64,000 nucleotides of DNA from Craspedostauros australis. Its lineage: Eukaryota > Bacillariophyta > Bacillariophyceae > Mastogloiales > Achnanthaceae. The stretch spans positions 372,001 to 436,000 of the forward strand of contig JAMXDE010000038.1 of assembly GCA_026770025.1 (NCBI GenBank), in the 5' to 3' direction. Of the stretch, positions 1 through 10,357 are shown piece after piece. The position numbers and the translations under genes were made by a program. Position 1 is the first letter of the stretch; the number at the start of each line of letters is the position of its first letter. Below the pieces are notes generated by a model, which did no database searches, had not been told where the DNA came from, and saw only the letters and a program-made list of their open reading frames with translations.

Positions 1-503
1 TGATTTTTATCTTTGTATTGACCTTGGCCTGGTTGATTGCGCTGTTCCTTTTGTATTCTTGAAGAAAAGGTGTCAGGAAGCTCTTTCTCGTTGGTGCCGA
101 TAGCACTCTCATGGCTGTCGACAATAGTCTCGTCGCCCACCAGGGCAAGAATTTGGGAGGCCTGCAGCTTCACGCCTTCATTTTGCCCTGGCATGTCGAG
201 ACGATCCGCTCCAGGATTGACCCCAGCGCCGTGCCCACTTGTGGCCATGATGGTCTGCATCGTGGTTGGGTCATCATGGTTTCGGTCAGAGAGACGGTCC
301 GCGTTGTTTCGTGTACCACCATCGCCAGTCGCAGAAGGAGCAGCCATTCCACCGTTTACTTCGTATCGATCTCGAACAATCGAAAGCATCAGGTCCGCAG
401 ATGTTTCCATCGCGAGCATCGTCTCTGCTGGCGGATTATCCTGCGTTGCTTCGCTGTTCTCATCTCTCGCAGAATGCCTCTCTCTGTTGTCATCCTCTCT
501 CAT
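1..503 (-). CDS. LRR-TM family protein, N-terminal part, runs off left edge
   Basis: On the minus strand an ATG at 503 opens a frame that stays open for 167 codons to the window edge, so the gene is cut by the window. The translation is hydrophilic and acidic (begins MREDDNRERHSARDENSE). It contains QTIMATSG at about residues 83-90 and LQASQILALVGDETIV at about residues 115-130. These match AIIATSG and RASQILSLVDGDETIV in the complete LRR receptor-like gene at 4686-7677. I infer it is the cytoplasmic N-terminus of a paralogue whose membrane segment and leucine-rich repeats lie to the left of the window. Start choice: the frame has no other Met upstream before it becomes low-complexity. The longer plus-strand open frames here are shadows. 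Family assignment is good; function (adhesion or receptor-like) is inferred only from the family. Confidence 0.6.
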   Translation of the reverse strand, partial: MREDDNRERHSARDENSEATQDNPPAETMLAMETSADLMLSIVRDRYEVNGGMAAPSATGDGGTRNNADRLSDRNHDDPTTMQTIMATSGHGAGVNPGADRLDMPGQNEGVKLQASQILALVGDETIVDSHESAIGTNEKELPDTFSSRIQKEQRNQPGQGQYKDKN

Positions 504-1106
504 CGTTACGTGTGTATGCGTGTGTGTGGAAGTGTTGTCGATTGTATTCTACACAGCGATGAAGAATTCTGGTTTCCGCTGTATTGGTATGCGTGCGAAG
601 ATGGGTGTGTCAACTGGAGAGGACATGGTGTGTGTCTTCGAGGTTGTCACAGGTGCTGTCCAATGTCTTGGCCACAGCATGTCGGAAAGTGGCGATGCCC
701 GAATTGTTGGTGTTGTTGACGTCCGAAGTGGTAACCGGTTCACGAGAATGTCCGTGTTTTCCGCGAAACACGAACAGATGGGCGAAAAACAAGCGTTTCT
801 CCTTTGTTGCATTTTAAAAGCAAAACCAGAACCACCAGCTCTCTATCTCCAATACGACTACAGACAATACCATGTACTCGTACGTTTGAGCACCATTGCT
901 CTCGGCGGTGGAGCAGCACGTAGTAATAAACAATAGAGTGTGCATCTGATAGTCAGAGAGTGACGAAACGTTGGACAACGCAGTCTACTCATACAGTACA
1001 ACACTCGGATGGTTGTCATTCTCGTACTCGCGCTTGTCGAATGGCGTTACATGATGAGATATAGCCTTAATATTGGTAGGGGGAGATATCGCTGTGAATG
1101 CTCTTT
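504..1106. other. Intergenic, no gene seen
   Basis: This is the spacer between the divergent left-edge LRR gene and the 3' end of the mTERF-like gene. Open frames on both strands are short, share no recognisable motifs and overlap one another. A GT-rich stretch at about 509-540 lies immediately upstream of the left-edge start codon. Confidence 0.5.
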
Positions 1107-2861
1107 CTACTCGTCGAGTTGAAGATCTGACGGATCTGGGAGTTCAAGGTCTGGTCCATGCTCCTTCTTGAACTCCAAATACTGTTCCAAATCAAGACCT
1201 GCACACTTACAAAAGCGACCGTCTGTGTCTGTGCAAATGGAACTCAGTGATGGGCGATACGAAGGGTTCTGCGATCGAACGAAGTACCATCGTGGCAATA
1301 ATCGACTTTTCAGCGATGTAGCCACATACGCAAGCGACAGTGCCGTCTCTTGTTGGCATATTTCCCAATCGTCCGACAGGAACACGTAGCCAGTTCGGTT
1401 GTAAAAGTCGAGCGATGGTTTGAGGTTGCTTTCTACATTCATCGACATAAGTGTGGGCCGCTGGCGCAAGTTCCGAACCAATGAAGCTTCACCCCACACT
1501 TTGCTGATGAAATCGATTTTTGGCTGAACATTTGTTGAGAAGTCGAGGGAAAAGACAGTTGGTCCAGTGGCGAGTATGCACACTGCTAGCGATCGCTCTT
1601 CCACTTCTGTTTGTACGTTCGGCGTGTGAGAAGACCAACGTGAGAAGTGGCGTCGTTCGATGTCATCGAAGAACTCAACCCTGGATTGCAAAGTCTCTAT
1701 AGCCAAAGTCAGTAAGAACGGCATCTTCATCACACAGTTCTTCAGTTCCTGCTGATTCAACATGGTTTGCAGGTATTCCAACATTGGTCTGATCTTGTCT
1801 TCCGACGAACAAGCCAATGGCCCTCCACCACCTCGGTTCAAGAACACCGTGAAATCTGTTTCAGTCATGTTCAGTCGTCGCATCAGATACTCAACGCGTG
1901 GCTTCAACACTGCATTGGTGTCCGACAAGAGTGCAGTTGGCCAATGCATGATCAGCTGTTCGGCGATAGTGGATGTCGTCTTCTTTCGTTTCTCCAACCA
2001 TTCTGTATCCATCACTGAATCCAAGTAGGTCAGAGATGCGTTGATTCTAGCTGTCGATTTAGTTGATATGACCACCGTCGAAGCTTTGAGCTTGTTGATG
2101 GCTCTCGAAGACATGCCCCAGTCATCACAGAGATGTCTCACCAGCTTGTTCCAGGCCACCTCGGAGTGGTAGGATTTCACATTCGACAGCCAGTGCTGAG
2201 GATCGTCATCGATCTCTTTCTGGAATGCCTCATTTCCTAATACATTGATGAAATGTTCCGATGCTGGTGCAAGGAACTTGGACACATCCTTTGTTAGAAC
2301 TGGGGCTGCTACCTGAACGACTTTCTTTGCGGTCGATGCAGGACAGATGGATGAAAGGAAGTCAAGGACTTCTTGCGCTTGCTTGAGGGATAAGGTATCC
2401 GCTGCGAAGTACACGTATGCCCTTGTTGCTGCCCAGGCTTTGGTGGACGAGACACCACGGTTGTTCGCATCCTCGAAATGTGATCGAATAGTGTGCATCA
2501 AACTGCGCACATGCAAGTTTGGTTTTCTTGGTATTGGAGCAGCGCTTGTCGATATATCTTTATTTCCAGTTGATGCCGCTGGTGTCCTTCTCTCTGTTTT
2601 TGTTTGCGTTGTTCTTGGCTTTGCTTTTGACTTCGGTTGCACGCTTGATTTCGCGCTCGCCGATGATGGTGATGAAGATGATGCCAGCAGCAGGGTTGAA
2701 GCTGGAGCGCAGTTGCAATGGTGCGGTTGCCCCCACCGTGCCAATTCCCGACAATCACGTGTGGACTCCCATTGCGCACAAAAGGCAGCAGATGGTGTAC
2801 TTGTGATGAGCAACGTGACTGACACGCACGCAGCAATGAAGATGATGTGCCGTGATATCAT
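1107..2861 (-). CDS. mTERF-like protein, probably plastid-targeted
   Basis: The 584-residue product carries repeated helical units of mTERF type: pairs of 'P.LL/LM' followed by 'L.S.V(E)F/LKPSLDF', for example MPFLLTLAIETLQSRVEFF, RPTLMSMNVESNLKPSLDF and WPTALLSDTNAVLKPRVEYL. mTERF proteins bind organellar nucleic acid and act in organelle transcription, splicing or ribosome assembly. I chose the ATG at 2861 over the upstream ATG at 3050 because it gives a clean signal peptide (hydrophobic residues 6-22) ending PSAAF with Phe at residue 27. A Ser/Lys/Thr-rich stretch of about 60 residues follows. That is the signal plus transit layout of diatom plastid proteins. The longer start would bury the hydrophobic segment behind 63 basic residues. 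No intron is needed. The exact organelle target is inferred; mitochondrion is the alternative. Confidence 0.7.
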   Translation of the reverse strand: MISRHIIFIAACVSVTLLITSTPSAAFCAQWESTRDCRELARWGQPHHCNCAPASTLLLASSSSPSSASAKSSVQPKSKAKPRTTQTKTERRTPAASTGNKDISTSAAPIPRKPNLHVRSLMHTIRSHFEDANNRGVSSTKAWAATRAYVYFAADTLSLKQAQEVLDFLSSICPASTAKKVVQVAAPVLTKDVSKFLAPASEHFINVLGNEAFQKEIDDDPQHWLSNVKSYHSEVAWNKLVRHLCDDWGMSSRAINKLKASTVVISTKSTARINASLTYLDSVMDTEWLEKRKKTTSTIAEQLIMHWPTALLSDTNAVLKPRVEYLMRRLNMTETDFTVFLNRGGGGPLACSSEDKIRPMLEYLQTMLNQQELKNCVMKMPFLLTLAIETLQSRVEFFDDIERRHFSRWSSHTPNVQTEVEERSLAVCILATGPTVFSLDFSTNVQPKIDFISKVWGEASLVRNLRQRPTLMSMNVESNLKPSLDFYNRTGYVFLSDDWEICQQETALSLAYVATSLKSRLLPRWYFVRSQNPSYRPSLSSICTDTDGRFCKCAGLDLEQYLEFKKEHGPDLELPDPSDLQLDE

Positions 2862-3828
2862 GGCACTGTTGCTGATGATGGCGGCGTTGGCGACGTTGGC
2901 AACAACGACAATGGCGGTGATGGCGATCCTCCTGTCCGTAGCTGTGATCCTGGCGATGCGCCAGCAAGCACGAACATGAACAGTGTTTGTGGTTGCTGTT
3001 TGTCGGTTGATGGAAAACGCATCAGAAACGGATTCCAGGTGGAACAGCATGGTGGATGCAAGTCGGGATTATCACGACTCAGCCATCCATTTTAGTCACG
3101 AATTAAAATTCTCGTTTGACCACTAAGTCAGAATGTGCTAAACAGTTGAGATTCAATACAGGACAGACTATCACCGCAAACAGGGATACATGTGAAACGG
3201 TTAAAACGGGGTTAACATGCGAACATGGGTATCGCCCAACCACGGGAGGGTAGCGTACTCTCTGACAATCCTACACGACACTGTAACCCTTATAATCTGA
3301 ATCCTTTTGGTTTGCAACCCTCAATGACAATGCATGTGTGTGTTAACTTGGTTTATCATACGCATCCGCTCACGCGGGCCATGCGCAAGCATGCAGGGAC
3401 CGCCTGAAGAGGCGATGACAATACTGGGACCCCACTCCGAGGGTGGACCGCCGTGAGCCGGCACAGCTTGAAACCGTGTTGCATCCCCTTTGACAATGAT
3501 GTTCTGGTGCATGTTGGCCGGTGCCAGAGGGATGTACTCCCACCGTTCGCTTTGGCGTGGTGTGGATGGCAAGACAAGGTGGACGCACCGACCGCAGGCC
3601 ACGCGGAACCCCTACTGAGACACGCGCTCGTACTGAGTGAAAGATCGTGTGCCTCGTCGCCGCATCCGTGCTTCTCAATGTGGGTCGAAACATCGACACA
3701 CACACGCTGCAAAACCTCACACGACGAAACACGCCTTGTCCCAGCGGAGATTTCTGTCACAATCCTGTGTCTTGTTTCCCTTTTGACTTCTGCACTCCAA
3801 CAACACTCTGAACAAGAATGACACCATC
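2862..3828. other. Intergenic, no gene seen
   Basis: Upstream region of the mTERF-like gene. The part up to 3050 is open in frame with that gene and is probably its 5' UTR. Beyond that, overlapping frames on both strands around 3320-3820 have no recognisable motif and look like chance frames in GC-rich DNA. Confidence 0.4.
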
Positions 3829-4362
3829 ATGTTGACCAACAGCAACAAGATATACAACTACCTTACCAACACCATGGGCTTTACCAAGGCCGACATTGGC
3901 GAAGCGCTCAGCGTACAGGGGTTGAACACATTCGACGACCTTCTGATGTTCTCCGATGATGACCTGCAAACGCTTTGCGACCGTATCCGCAAGGGAAGCG
4001 GTCTCGTCGCCAACCCAACCCAAACGTCGGGCAACCGTTCCACCATGCCGGCGCAAATCAAGGACCCCGGTGTCACCATCGGATGGGTACATGAACTGAA
4101 GCTCCAGAAGCTTCGTTACATACGCTTCCACTTCAACTGTATCCAGCGTCCTTTCTCTGCTGCATCAAGAGAGTTGGCTGCCGACGTGAGAGGTGTTGTT
4201 GATGGTTGCGTTTGGTACGAAGTGGCGATCGGAACCGCAAAGGGTTTCTTCTGTGGCACCACAGACCGTCTGTGGTGCCTGGCATGTGGTGAGATGCTTG
4301 CTGTCGCACCAACAAGGAATGCGCATGGCTTGCTTTCAATTGGTTTTGGGGGCGACGAATAA
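3829..4362 (+). pseudogene. Retroelement gag-like N-terminal fragment
   Basis: The first 90 or so residues (MLTNSNKIYNYLTNTMGF onward) form a small helical module: 'YLTNTMGF' then 'L.FSDDDLQTLCDRIRKG', followed by a Pro/Asn-rich linker and 'IKDPGVTIGWVHELKLQKLRY'. From memory of the family, this arrangement resembles the N-terminal region of proteins encoded near or in diatom Copia-type elements. After about residue 105 the translation loses that character, and no protease, integrase or polymerase sequence follows. The frame is therefore probably a decayed fragment rather than a working gene. The ATG at 3829 is the first in frame. A short lineage-specific gene is the alternative. Confidence 0.35.
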
Positions 4363-4685
4363 CGGTGTTCGCTTCACATTGAAAGTTGCGGTGAATACAA
4401 TATTACCATAAGTTTACGAGGAAATTCACTAACCATGTCGTTTTGGAGGCCGCAATACACAGGAAAGGCGCGACCTGGTGGTCACCGTACGAGCGCCATT
4501 AGCTCGACCAGTCCATGGAAAGGACAGCACTCACAGTACCATACATGTGAGTGCCCTGTCGTAAGAGCTGAAACGCACGGAGCAGTCGAAACTAATCCAT
4601 CGGTCTTGCAGTCGCAGCACTCCGAGCACGAGTTTGCTGCAGCAAATGGCATCGACAGGATGCAGTTCAGGGTGCGTGCGGCGCA
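4363..4685. other. Intergenic, no gene seen
   Basis: Spacer between the gag-like fragment and the 3' end of the LRR-TM gene. The plus-strand frame starting at 4435 runs into the antisense of that gene's last exon and has no recognisable motif. Confidence 0.4.
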
Positions 4686-7677
4686 CTACTCGCACTGTAG
4701 TTTATTTGAACCATCCAGTTTGCAACACTTGCTGCAGCAATCACAGTCAAATCCCTCCTTCAAACAGTCCGCAATGAAGATGGGGATCTCCAATCCAGCG
4801 TCACACACGTTCTGGACGTTGTCAATCCCGCTTTTTTCGACCTCCAACTCGGTCAGTTGCGGCAGCGACGCCAAGCTGGAAGGAAGAGTTCCTGAGAGGC
4901 GGCCATTCGAACTGACGGACAGGACCTCAAGATTGCTTAGTCGACCCAGTTCTGAGGGAACTTCACCGGTGAATGCGTTGGAATCTGTTGCACCATTCGC
5001 ATGATTGCGTATGGAGAGTAGTGTTGATATAAGAATCGACGTATGGTTCGAGTATGAACGCCGTGGGCACGTAGGAGTAGTGCAGAGTTGAATCCAAGTT
5101 GAGTGTGAGCACGACTCAACGGGAAAGAGCAGAGCAGATTAAAGTGGTACAATACATTTCAACAATAACAACAATAACAACAATACGAGTAAGAGCAGTG
5201 TCAGTGACATGGTCGCGAGAAATGCAGAGAACCCTGGCAATTTCTATGCAGCAGCGGATGACCGGTCACGATCAGCAACGGCATCAACGTTGCGAACACA
5301 CGAAGCTGATCACAGCGTACGTACGCAAATCGAGATGGGTCAACGACGAGAGGTTGCCCAATTCCGTCGGTATTTCCCCCCTGATTTGATTTCGGCTCAG
5401 CTCCAGGCGTGCCAAGCGTCCCAGTGCTCCCACTTCGCTGGGAAGTACAAAGGTCATCGCGGCACCATCTGTGTAGATCTCGGTGATGCGATCGTCTTCG
5501 TCGCATTTCAACAAGGTCCGTTGGCTCCAGCTATCAACAATCGATCCCCATTGGCATGTGGTCTCGTCCCTATCCATGAAGTTGTTCTCGAAAACCCATA
5601 CGATACCATCCATCGTCAGGTACACCAAAACCATAATGTACCGCTCGGCAATAATGTCACGTGGTGTTGCCGACGTGATTGTTCGATCCCTTATCTGCAA
5701 CCATTGGACTGCTGACGCCCTCATCAAGTCCGATGTGACGGTTTCCTGTCCGGACACTTCTCCCGCCACTGCTGCTATTTTTGTTTGCCGGAGGTAGACT
5801 TCCTTGTCCGCCTCGGTTGCAAAATAGATGGTTGGTTGTGACGAGGGTTCCAGGGATACCGTCGGTTGTGATGATGGAACAGCGGATACGGTTGGTAGTG
5901 ATGATGGGGCCAGTGATGTGGTTGGCATGAGTGAGTTCATCGTCGGTGCTGGGCCACGATCCGTGCTTGTTGGAGAGGTAGCCGGGGCGCCGGAATCAGA
6001 TGATTGCAAGGCAAGGATGACTCCAACTACACCTCCGACAACAACCATGAACATGATGATTCCGACAGTGACGAGTCTCGGGTTGCATAACCGTCTTTCC
6101 TCGACAACCGTCACCTTCGCCACGACATCTTCTGAAACCAGTTCGCGGCGTGCTGTTTCCACGCCTTCGCGTCTTGCGTTGCTCCTCCTTTCATCCAGGT
6201 TGGCATCATCGTCGGTGACCAAGACTGCAGACACAGCGTGCATATGAGGCGGCGCTGGAGGAGCAGGTTCAGAGATTCTTGTCTCAGACGTTCCCTCTTC
6301 AGTGTTGTCATCGGTACTGTTATCGGTGCTGTTGTTGCCACGACCTTGATCGTTTGTGCGGAGAGGAGCAATTGATGCGCTTCCATTGCCCGGTGCATCA
6401 TTACCATCATACTCGGAGTGCTCCGGCGACCCTGCTCGCGGAAGCACCGATAGCAGGGATGACCTTTCGTTGCCTGTTGACGCATGGGTGACATCGTCAG
6501 CAAACGCATTCTTCGTTCCATGTCTTCTGCCATCAACTTCGTCATCGATCAGCGCAACTTCATCGAGATTCGCGAGCTGTTCGGCGTCATGCTGGCCGTC
6601 GCTGAAATCTTGTCGTGAGTGGCGGCGACTGTCCGGATCCGACGACCTCTTACGACGATCTCTGGAGTGTCTATGAAGTTGTCGCTTTTGCGGTCCGCTG
6701 CCATCCGATGTTCTCGCTTTTTCTCTCACCATTTGGAGCTTGGCACTCATGTCACCTCCTCGACGAGATGATGTACGGTGCCCAGCCTGCTGCTCGCTTG
6801 CCCGCATCCGAGACAGCTCATTTTCGTCAGCGGCATCGCCACTGTGCTTGTGCCCTTGGTTGAAGTACTTCGGATATAGGGCATGCTGGAGATGGCCCTC
6901 CGTGCTCGTGTTGCCCGTAGACTTAGGGTAAGTCATCGATCCACCGACCTCTTCACCTGGCAGATTTCCAGCCAGCAGTTGTTTCCCTGATGGCGCAATT
7001 CTCGCTGTGTTGCTCATTGCAGTTGATTCGGTGTATCCCAGAGAAACCGTGTAGTTCGTATCGTGATCACGTCGCTTTCGTTCCGCTTGTTGACTGGAAG
7101 AAAGGCGGTCGGTGTGTTCATTCTCATCGTTGGCGACGATGGTCTCATCACCATCTACCAGCGACAGAATTTGAGAAGCACGCAGTTTTACGGCACCACC
7201 GTGCTGAGGCAGAGGCGTCGCGATCAGCATTGGCGGAGGCTCGGTTGAACCGTCATCGGTTGAACCGTCGGCGGTAGAGCCGTTCTGTTGTGGATTCGTT
7301 AGCTGTCCTTCACGTTCCTTTTCAATCTCCTTCAGAATTTGCGCGTGCTCGGCCTCTAAGTCGAAGAATTCCGAGCTTCGGTTGGAATCTGTGGCTGAAA
7401 CACGTCGTCCACTTGTTGCGATGATGGCTTGCATCGCCGCTGGGTGGAAAACCCCATCCTGTGATCCGCAGCGAAGATCTGCATCATCGCGACCACCGTG
7501 GCCATCAGCTACACCGCATTGATTCTGAATAAACGAATGTGCTTGATCTGCAGAGGGCCCCGTGCCTTCCACCGTTCGCGATAGTGGTGGCGGTGGTGGA
7601 TCACCGTGCAAGTCACTGGCTTCACTGTGACCACCTGGTCCTCCCAAACCTCCGTCTTTGTCTCCATCTCCGTCCAT
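4686..7677 (-). CDS. LRR receptor-like single-pass membrane protein (2 exons)
   Basis: Exon 1 is 7677-5325 and exon 2 is 4984-4686. The intron, 5324-4985 (340 bp), runs GT...AG. The junction restores the repeat LTHLDLHSNAFTGEVPSEL, which supports it strongly. The product is 883 residues. Residues 1-530 are acidic, polar and probably cytoplasmic. A membrane segment lies at about 535-557 (VGIIMFMVVVGGVVGVILAL). A Ser/Pro/Thr linker with PSSQPT repeats follows at about 565-615, then an LRR-cap-like region with 'ERYIMVLVYL...CQWGSI', then 3-4 plant-type leucine-rich repeats (GEIPTELGNLSSL). The protein ends in a Cys-rich tail, CDCCSKCC. No kinase domain is present. The orientation of the LRRs outside the cell is inferred. 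Such proteins are thought to be surface receptors or adhesion factors. Paralogous to 1-503 and 45516-47591. Confidence 0.82.
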
Positions 7678-8783
7678 CGTTGCGCGTGTCGGCGTCTCTA
7701 GAATGCAATCAGTGATCCTGCTTGTACGGATACCATCAACTCACTGGAGTGCCAAGGCTAGTCCTGGTCGGCTTGCTTGCTTGCTTGCTTGGCGCAGAAG
7801 TCAGTGCTGTTGCACAGTCAAGTGCGAGGGACGAGCCATGGAGTGGAAGCCCACAGTGTCGCACTGTTTCCACGTGTGAACTTGTTTGTGTACTCATTCC
7901 GTCGTGAAGCAGAATTACGCTTGTTCATGTCGGCGTCTTTTGTCTGCAGGATTATCCGGGAGGGGGTCAACGCGAATTGATGTTGGATTGTTCCGCTCCG
8001 TTCATTCCGGTCACGTTCATGTCTGTTTGTGTTTTGGCTGTTTGGAAACAAAACAGTCTCAATCGCACTGGTCCATCGCAGAATCGCAACGATTTTGATT
8101 CGTGCAAGACTCGATTGCAACAATGTGTGATTTGACGAATGACAGTTCTGGGTTGGTACCGGTCACCACCGTGCGTGCCGGGACCAGTGAAGAATGCAAA
8201 GCAACCGCCTACAATCCGCGCTTGCTTCCAATCGTCACAACCAAACAAAGCGGAGCAGGAGGACCAATGACGATGGCCGCGCATCATTGGACACGTGCAT
8301 GAGTGGATGTGTGATCCAAGATTAGTACTGCCACACCTCCTCAACAATCACAGATGACGAAACGTTGATCAACTAACTGATGGGGGTACTGGTACAATTC
8401 GTGTGGTACGATCTATTATACGATTTACTCTTTTCATTTATCTTTGATGTCGGGGTATCGCCTGCGGGAGTCAAGAAGCACCGGAGAACATCGAGCAGAG
8501 TCTAGAGTGGGGGAGAGTAACATTCGTACCGAACAACGAGCAAACAAGCACACCACAAGCTCATGGCTCACTCAACTTCATCCTCATTCGCATAAATCTT
8601 GAACGAGCAATCAAGCAAAGCACTCGTAACAACCCGTCTTTGTAACATCACAAGAACGAGACATTTCACGGAGCGCCACTTCACTTCACTTCATCCCGTA
8701 CGACACATCAAGGCACAGCAACACAGCATAACGCGAAACATCAGGCCCTTTCGACATCATCCCAACACTCTCCACTCTTCACC
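7678..8783. other. Intergenic between divergent genes
   Basis: Divergent spacer serving the minus-strand LRR-TM gene and the plus-strand amine oxidase. It contains a short (CTTG)n run at about 7771-7791. Short overlapping open frames show no recognisable motif. No TATA-like signal is convincing. Confidence 0.5.
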
Positions 8784-10064
8784 ATGCTCGAAACGATCTG
8801 CTGCAAACGAATCCGACCGCGTCTGCTTTGCACTCGAATTTCTGCGGTCGCGCTCGTAATCTTCCTCAGTCTATTCATTGCGTCCAAGGTCTCGACGGCG
8901 CAATGGCGCGTGCCCATTCCTGAACTCAAGCTGAGCCAGGAGGAGGCAGCCGAGTACGAAGGCAAGATCATCATCGTGGGAGCCGGTGCCGCTGGGCTGT
9001 ACGCCGCGTACACGTTGGAGTATCTCGGTGTGACCAACTATGAAATCCTGGAGGCATCCAGCCGGTTCGGCGGGCGCGTCGGGGAACTGACCGGGTTTGT
9101 CGATGTCCCGATCGATCTGGGTGCCGAGTGGATGCATTGCGACACCAGAATCCTGCAAGATCTCATTCTGTTCGACACGGAGGACGAGCTCGAAGCTGTT
9201 CGGGACATCGAGACCATCAAGTATCAACCTCAATCGTACGAGATGCTGAATCGCTACGGCCCCATCCAGTTCAACATCGCCCGCTACTTCTACAGAGAGG
9301 ACAAGTTCAAGACCACGACGTGGTACTCATATTTCGACAGATTCATCGCCCCCAAGGTGAAGGATCGGATCCGATTGAACACTGTGGTGGAGACGGTCAA
9401 TTACGAATCGCCCGATGGCAAGATCTTGTTGACAACGCGAGATGGTGTGGAGTACTCTTGCGACCAAGTGATCATGGCGGTTCCCAGCAAGATCATGCAG
9501 GAGGAAGATATTGACTTCATCCCACCGCTCCCGCAGGAAAAGGTCGACGCAATCAACGCCGTTGAGTTCGGCGACGGAATGAAAGTGTTCATCGAATTCG
9601 AGGAACGTTTCTATGCCGATGTATTTTACGCCTTGCCGCTGACGGATTACATACGGGAGGATCCCGTGATGTACTACGACGGATTGTTTCGCAAGCCCAC
9701 GAACGATCACATGGTGACCGCGTTCGACGTCGGCTTCGAGACGCTGATGGATCTCACTGATGATGAAATCATCGAGCACCATCTCGGAGAGTTGGATGGT
9801 ATGTACGACGGGAAAGCATCGAAGTACTACAAGCAGCACTTCGTCCAGAACTGGTCCAATGAGCCGTACATAAAAGGAGCGTACACACTCAATCCAATCG
9901 AAACAGCGGAGGATTTCGGCGTTCTGAGTAAACCGGTTCAGAAGAAGGTGTACTTCGCTGGCGAGCACATAGATCCCGGAGAGGTGTCCACTGTGCACGG
10001 AGCCGCCTTGTCCGGTCGCAGAGCTGCTCAAGAAGTTCTCCTCGACGCATTGGGCATAGAGTAG
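8784..10064 (+). CDS. Secretory-pathway FAD-dependent amine oxidase (polyamine oxidase-like)
   Basis: The 426-residue product is a flavin amine oxidase. It has the N-terminal dinucleotide-binding motif IIIVGAGAAGLYAAYTLEYL at about residues 62-81, with the FAD-ribose acidic residue in ILEASSRFGGR. The C-terminal flavin-contacting segment VYFAGEHIDPGEVSTVHGA starts near residue 389. The family oxidises amines or polyamines to aldehydes, releasing H2O2. Length is slightly short of typical polyamine oxidases (about 470-500), which suggests a trimmed substrate domain. Residues 1-42 form a basic stretch plus a hydrophobic segment (AVALVIFLSLFIA) with a plausible signal cleavage after VSTA, so secretion or ER localisation is likely. 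The start is the first ATG in the frame, in the context accATG. Single exon. The substrate cannot be told from sequence; plant and algal PAO homologues are the nearest guess. Confidence 0.85.
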   Translation: MLETICCKRIRPRLLCTRISAVALVIFLSLFIASKVSTAQWRVPIPELKLSQEEAAEYEGKIIIVGAGAAGLYAAYTLEYLGVTNYEILEASSRFGGRVGELTGFVDVPIDLGAEWMHCDTRILQDLILFDTEDELEAVRDIETIKYQPQSYEMLNRYGPIQFNIARYFYREDKFKTTTWYSYFDRFIAPKVKDRIRLNTVVETVNYESPDGKILLTTRDGVEYSCDQVIMAVPSKIMQEEDIDFIPPLPQEKVDAINAVEFGDGMKVFIEFEERFYADVFYALPLTDYIREDPVMYYDGLFRKPTNDHMVTAFDVGFETLMDLTDDEIIEHHLGELDGMYDGKASKYYKQHFVQNWSNEPYIKGAYTLNPIETAEDFGVLSKPVQKKVYFAGEHIDPGEVSTVHGAALSGRRAAQEVLLDALGIE

Positions 10065-10357
10065 AATAATGTATTTCATGTATAATGGAAGAGATGCTAT
10101 TGTATATGTAATATAATACGATATAATACTACGACAGGAAAGTCTCCAGAGATGTACATTGAGGAGTATTGGTACCTCTCGCTGGTGATTGCGCTCGGCC
10201 GGGGATCTCCCGGTGAAGTATCCGTCGATGCGTCGGACAGACCACAATCCATAGCGATCCGAACCGATTTCGGGTCTTCGTGCGTGCCAAAGATCTCAAC
10301 TGTCCACACAACTCACATCTTCTGACAACCACAAAGCACTCCGATCGAAAGAGGAAG

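Noticed and set aside
37-936. 300-residue plus-strand frame at the left edge
   Set aside because: It starts at TTG, is antisense to the LRR-TM head that has a clear paralogue, and has no recognisable domain.
2347-2979. 210-residue plus-strand frame with hydrophobic stretches
   Set aside because: It is antisense to the mTERF-like gene; the hydrophobic stretches mirror its signal peptide and low-complexity transit region.
3321-3821. Cluster of overlapping 90-130 residue frames on both strands
   Set aside because: All frames are open in GC-rich non-coding sequence; there is no conserved motif and no splice continuity.
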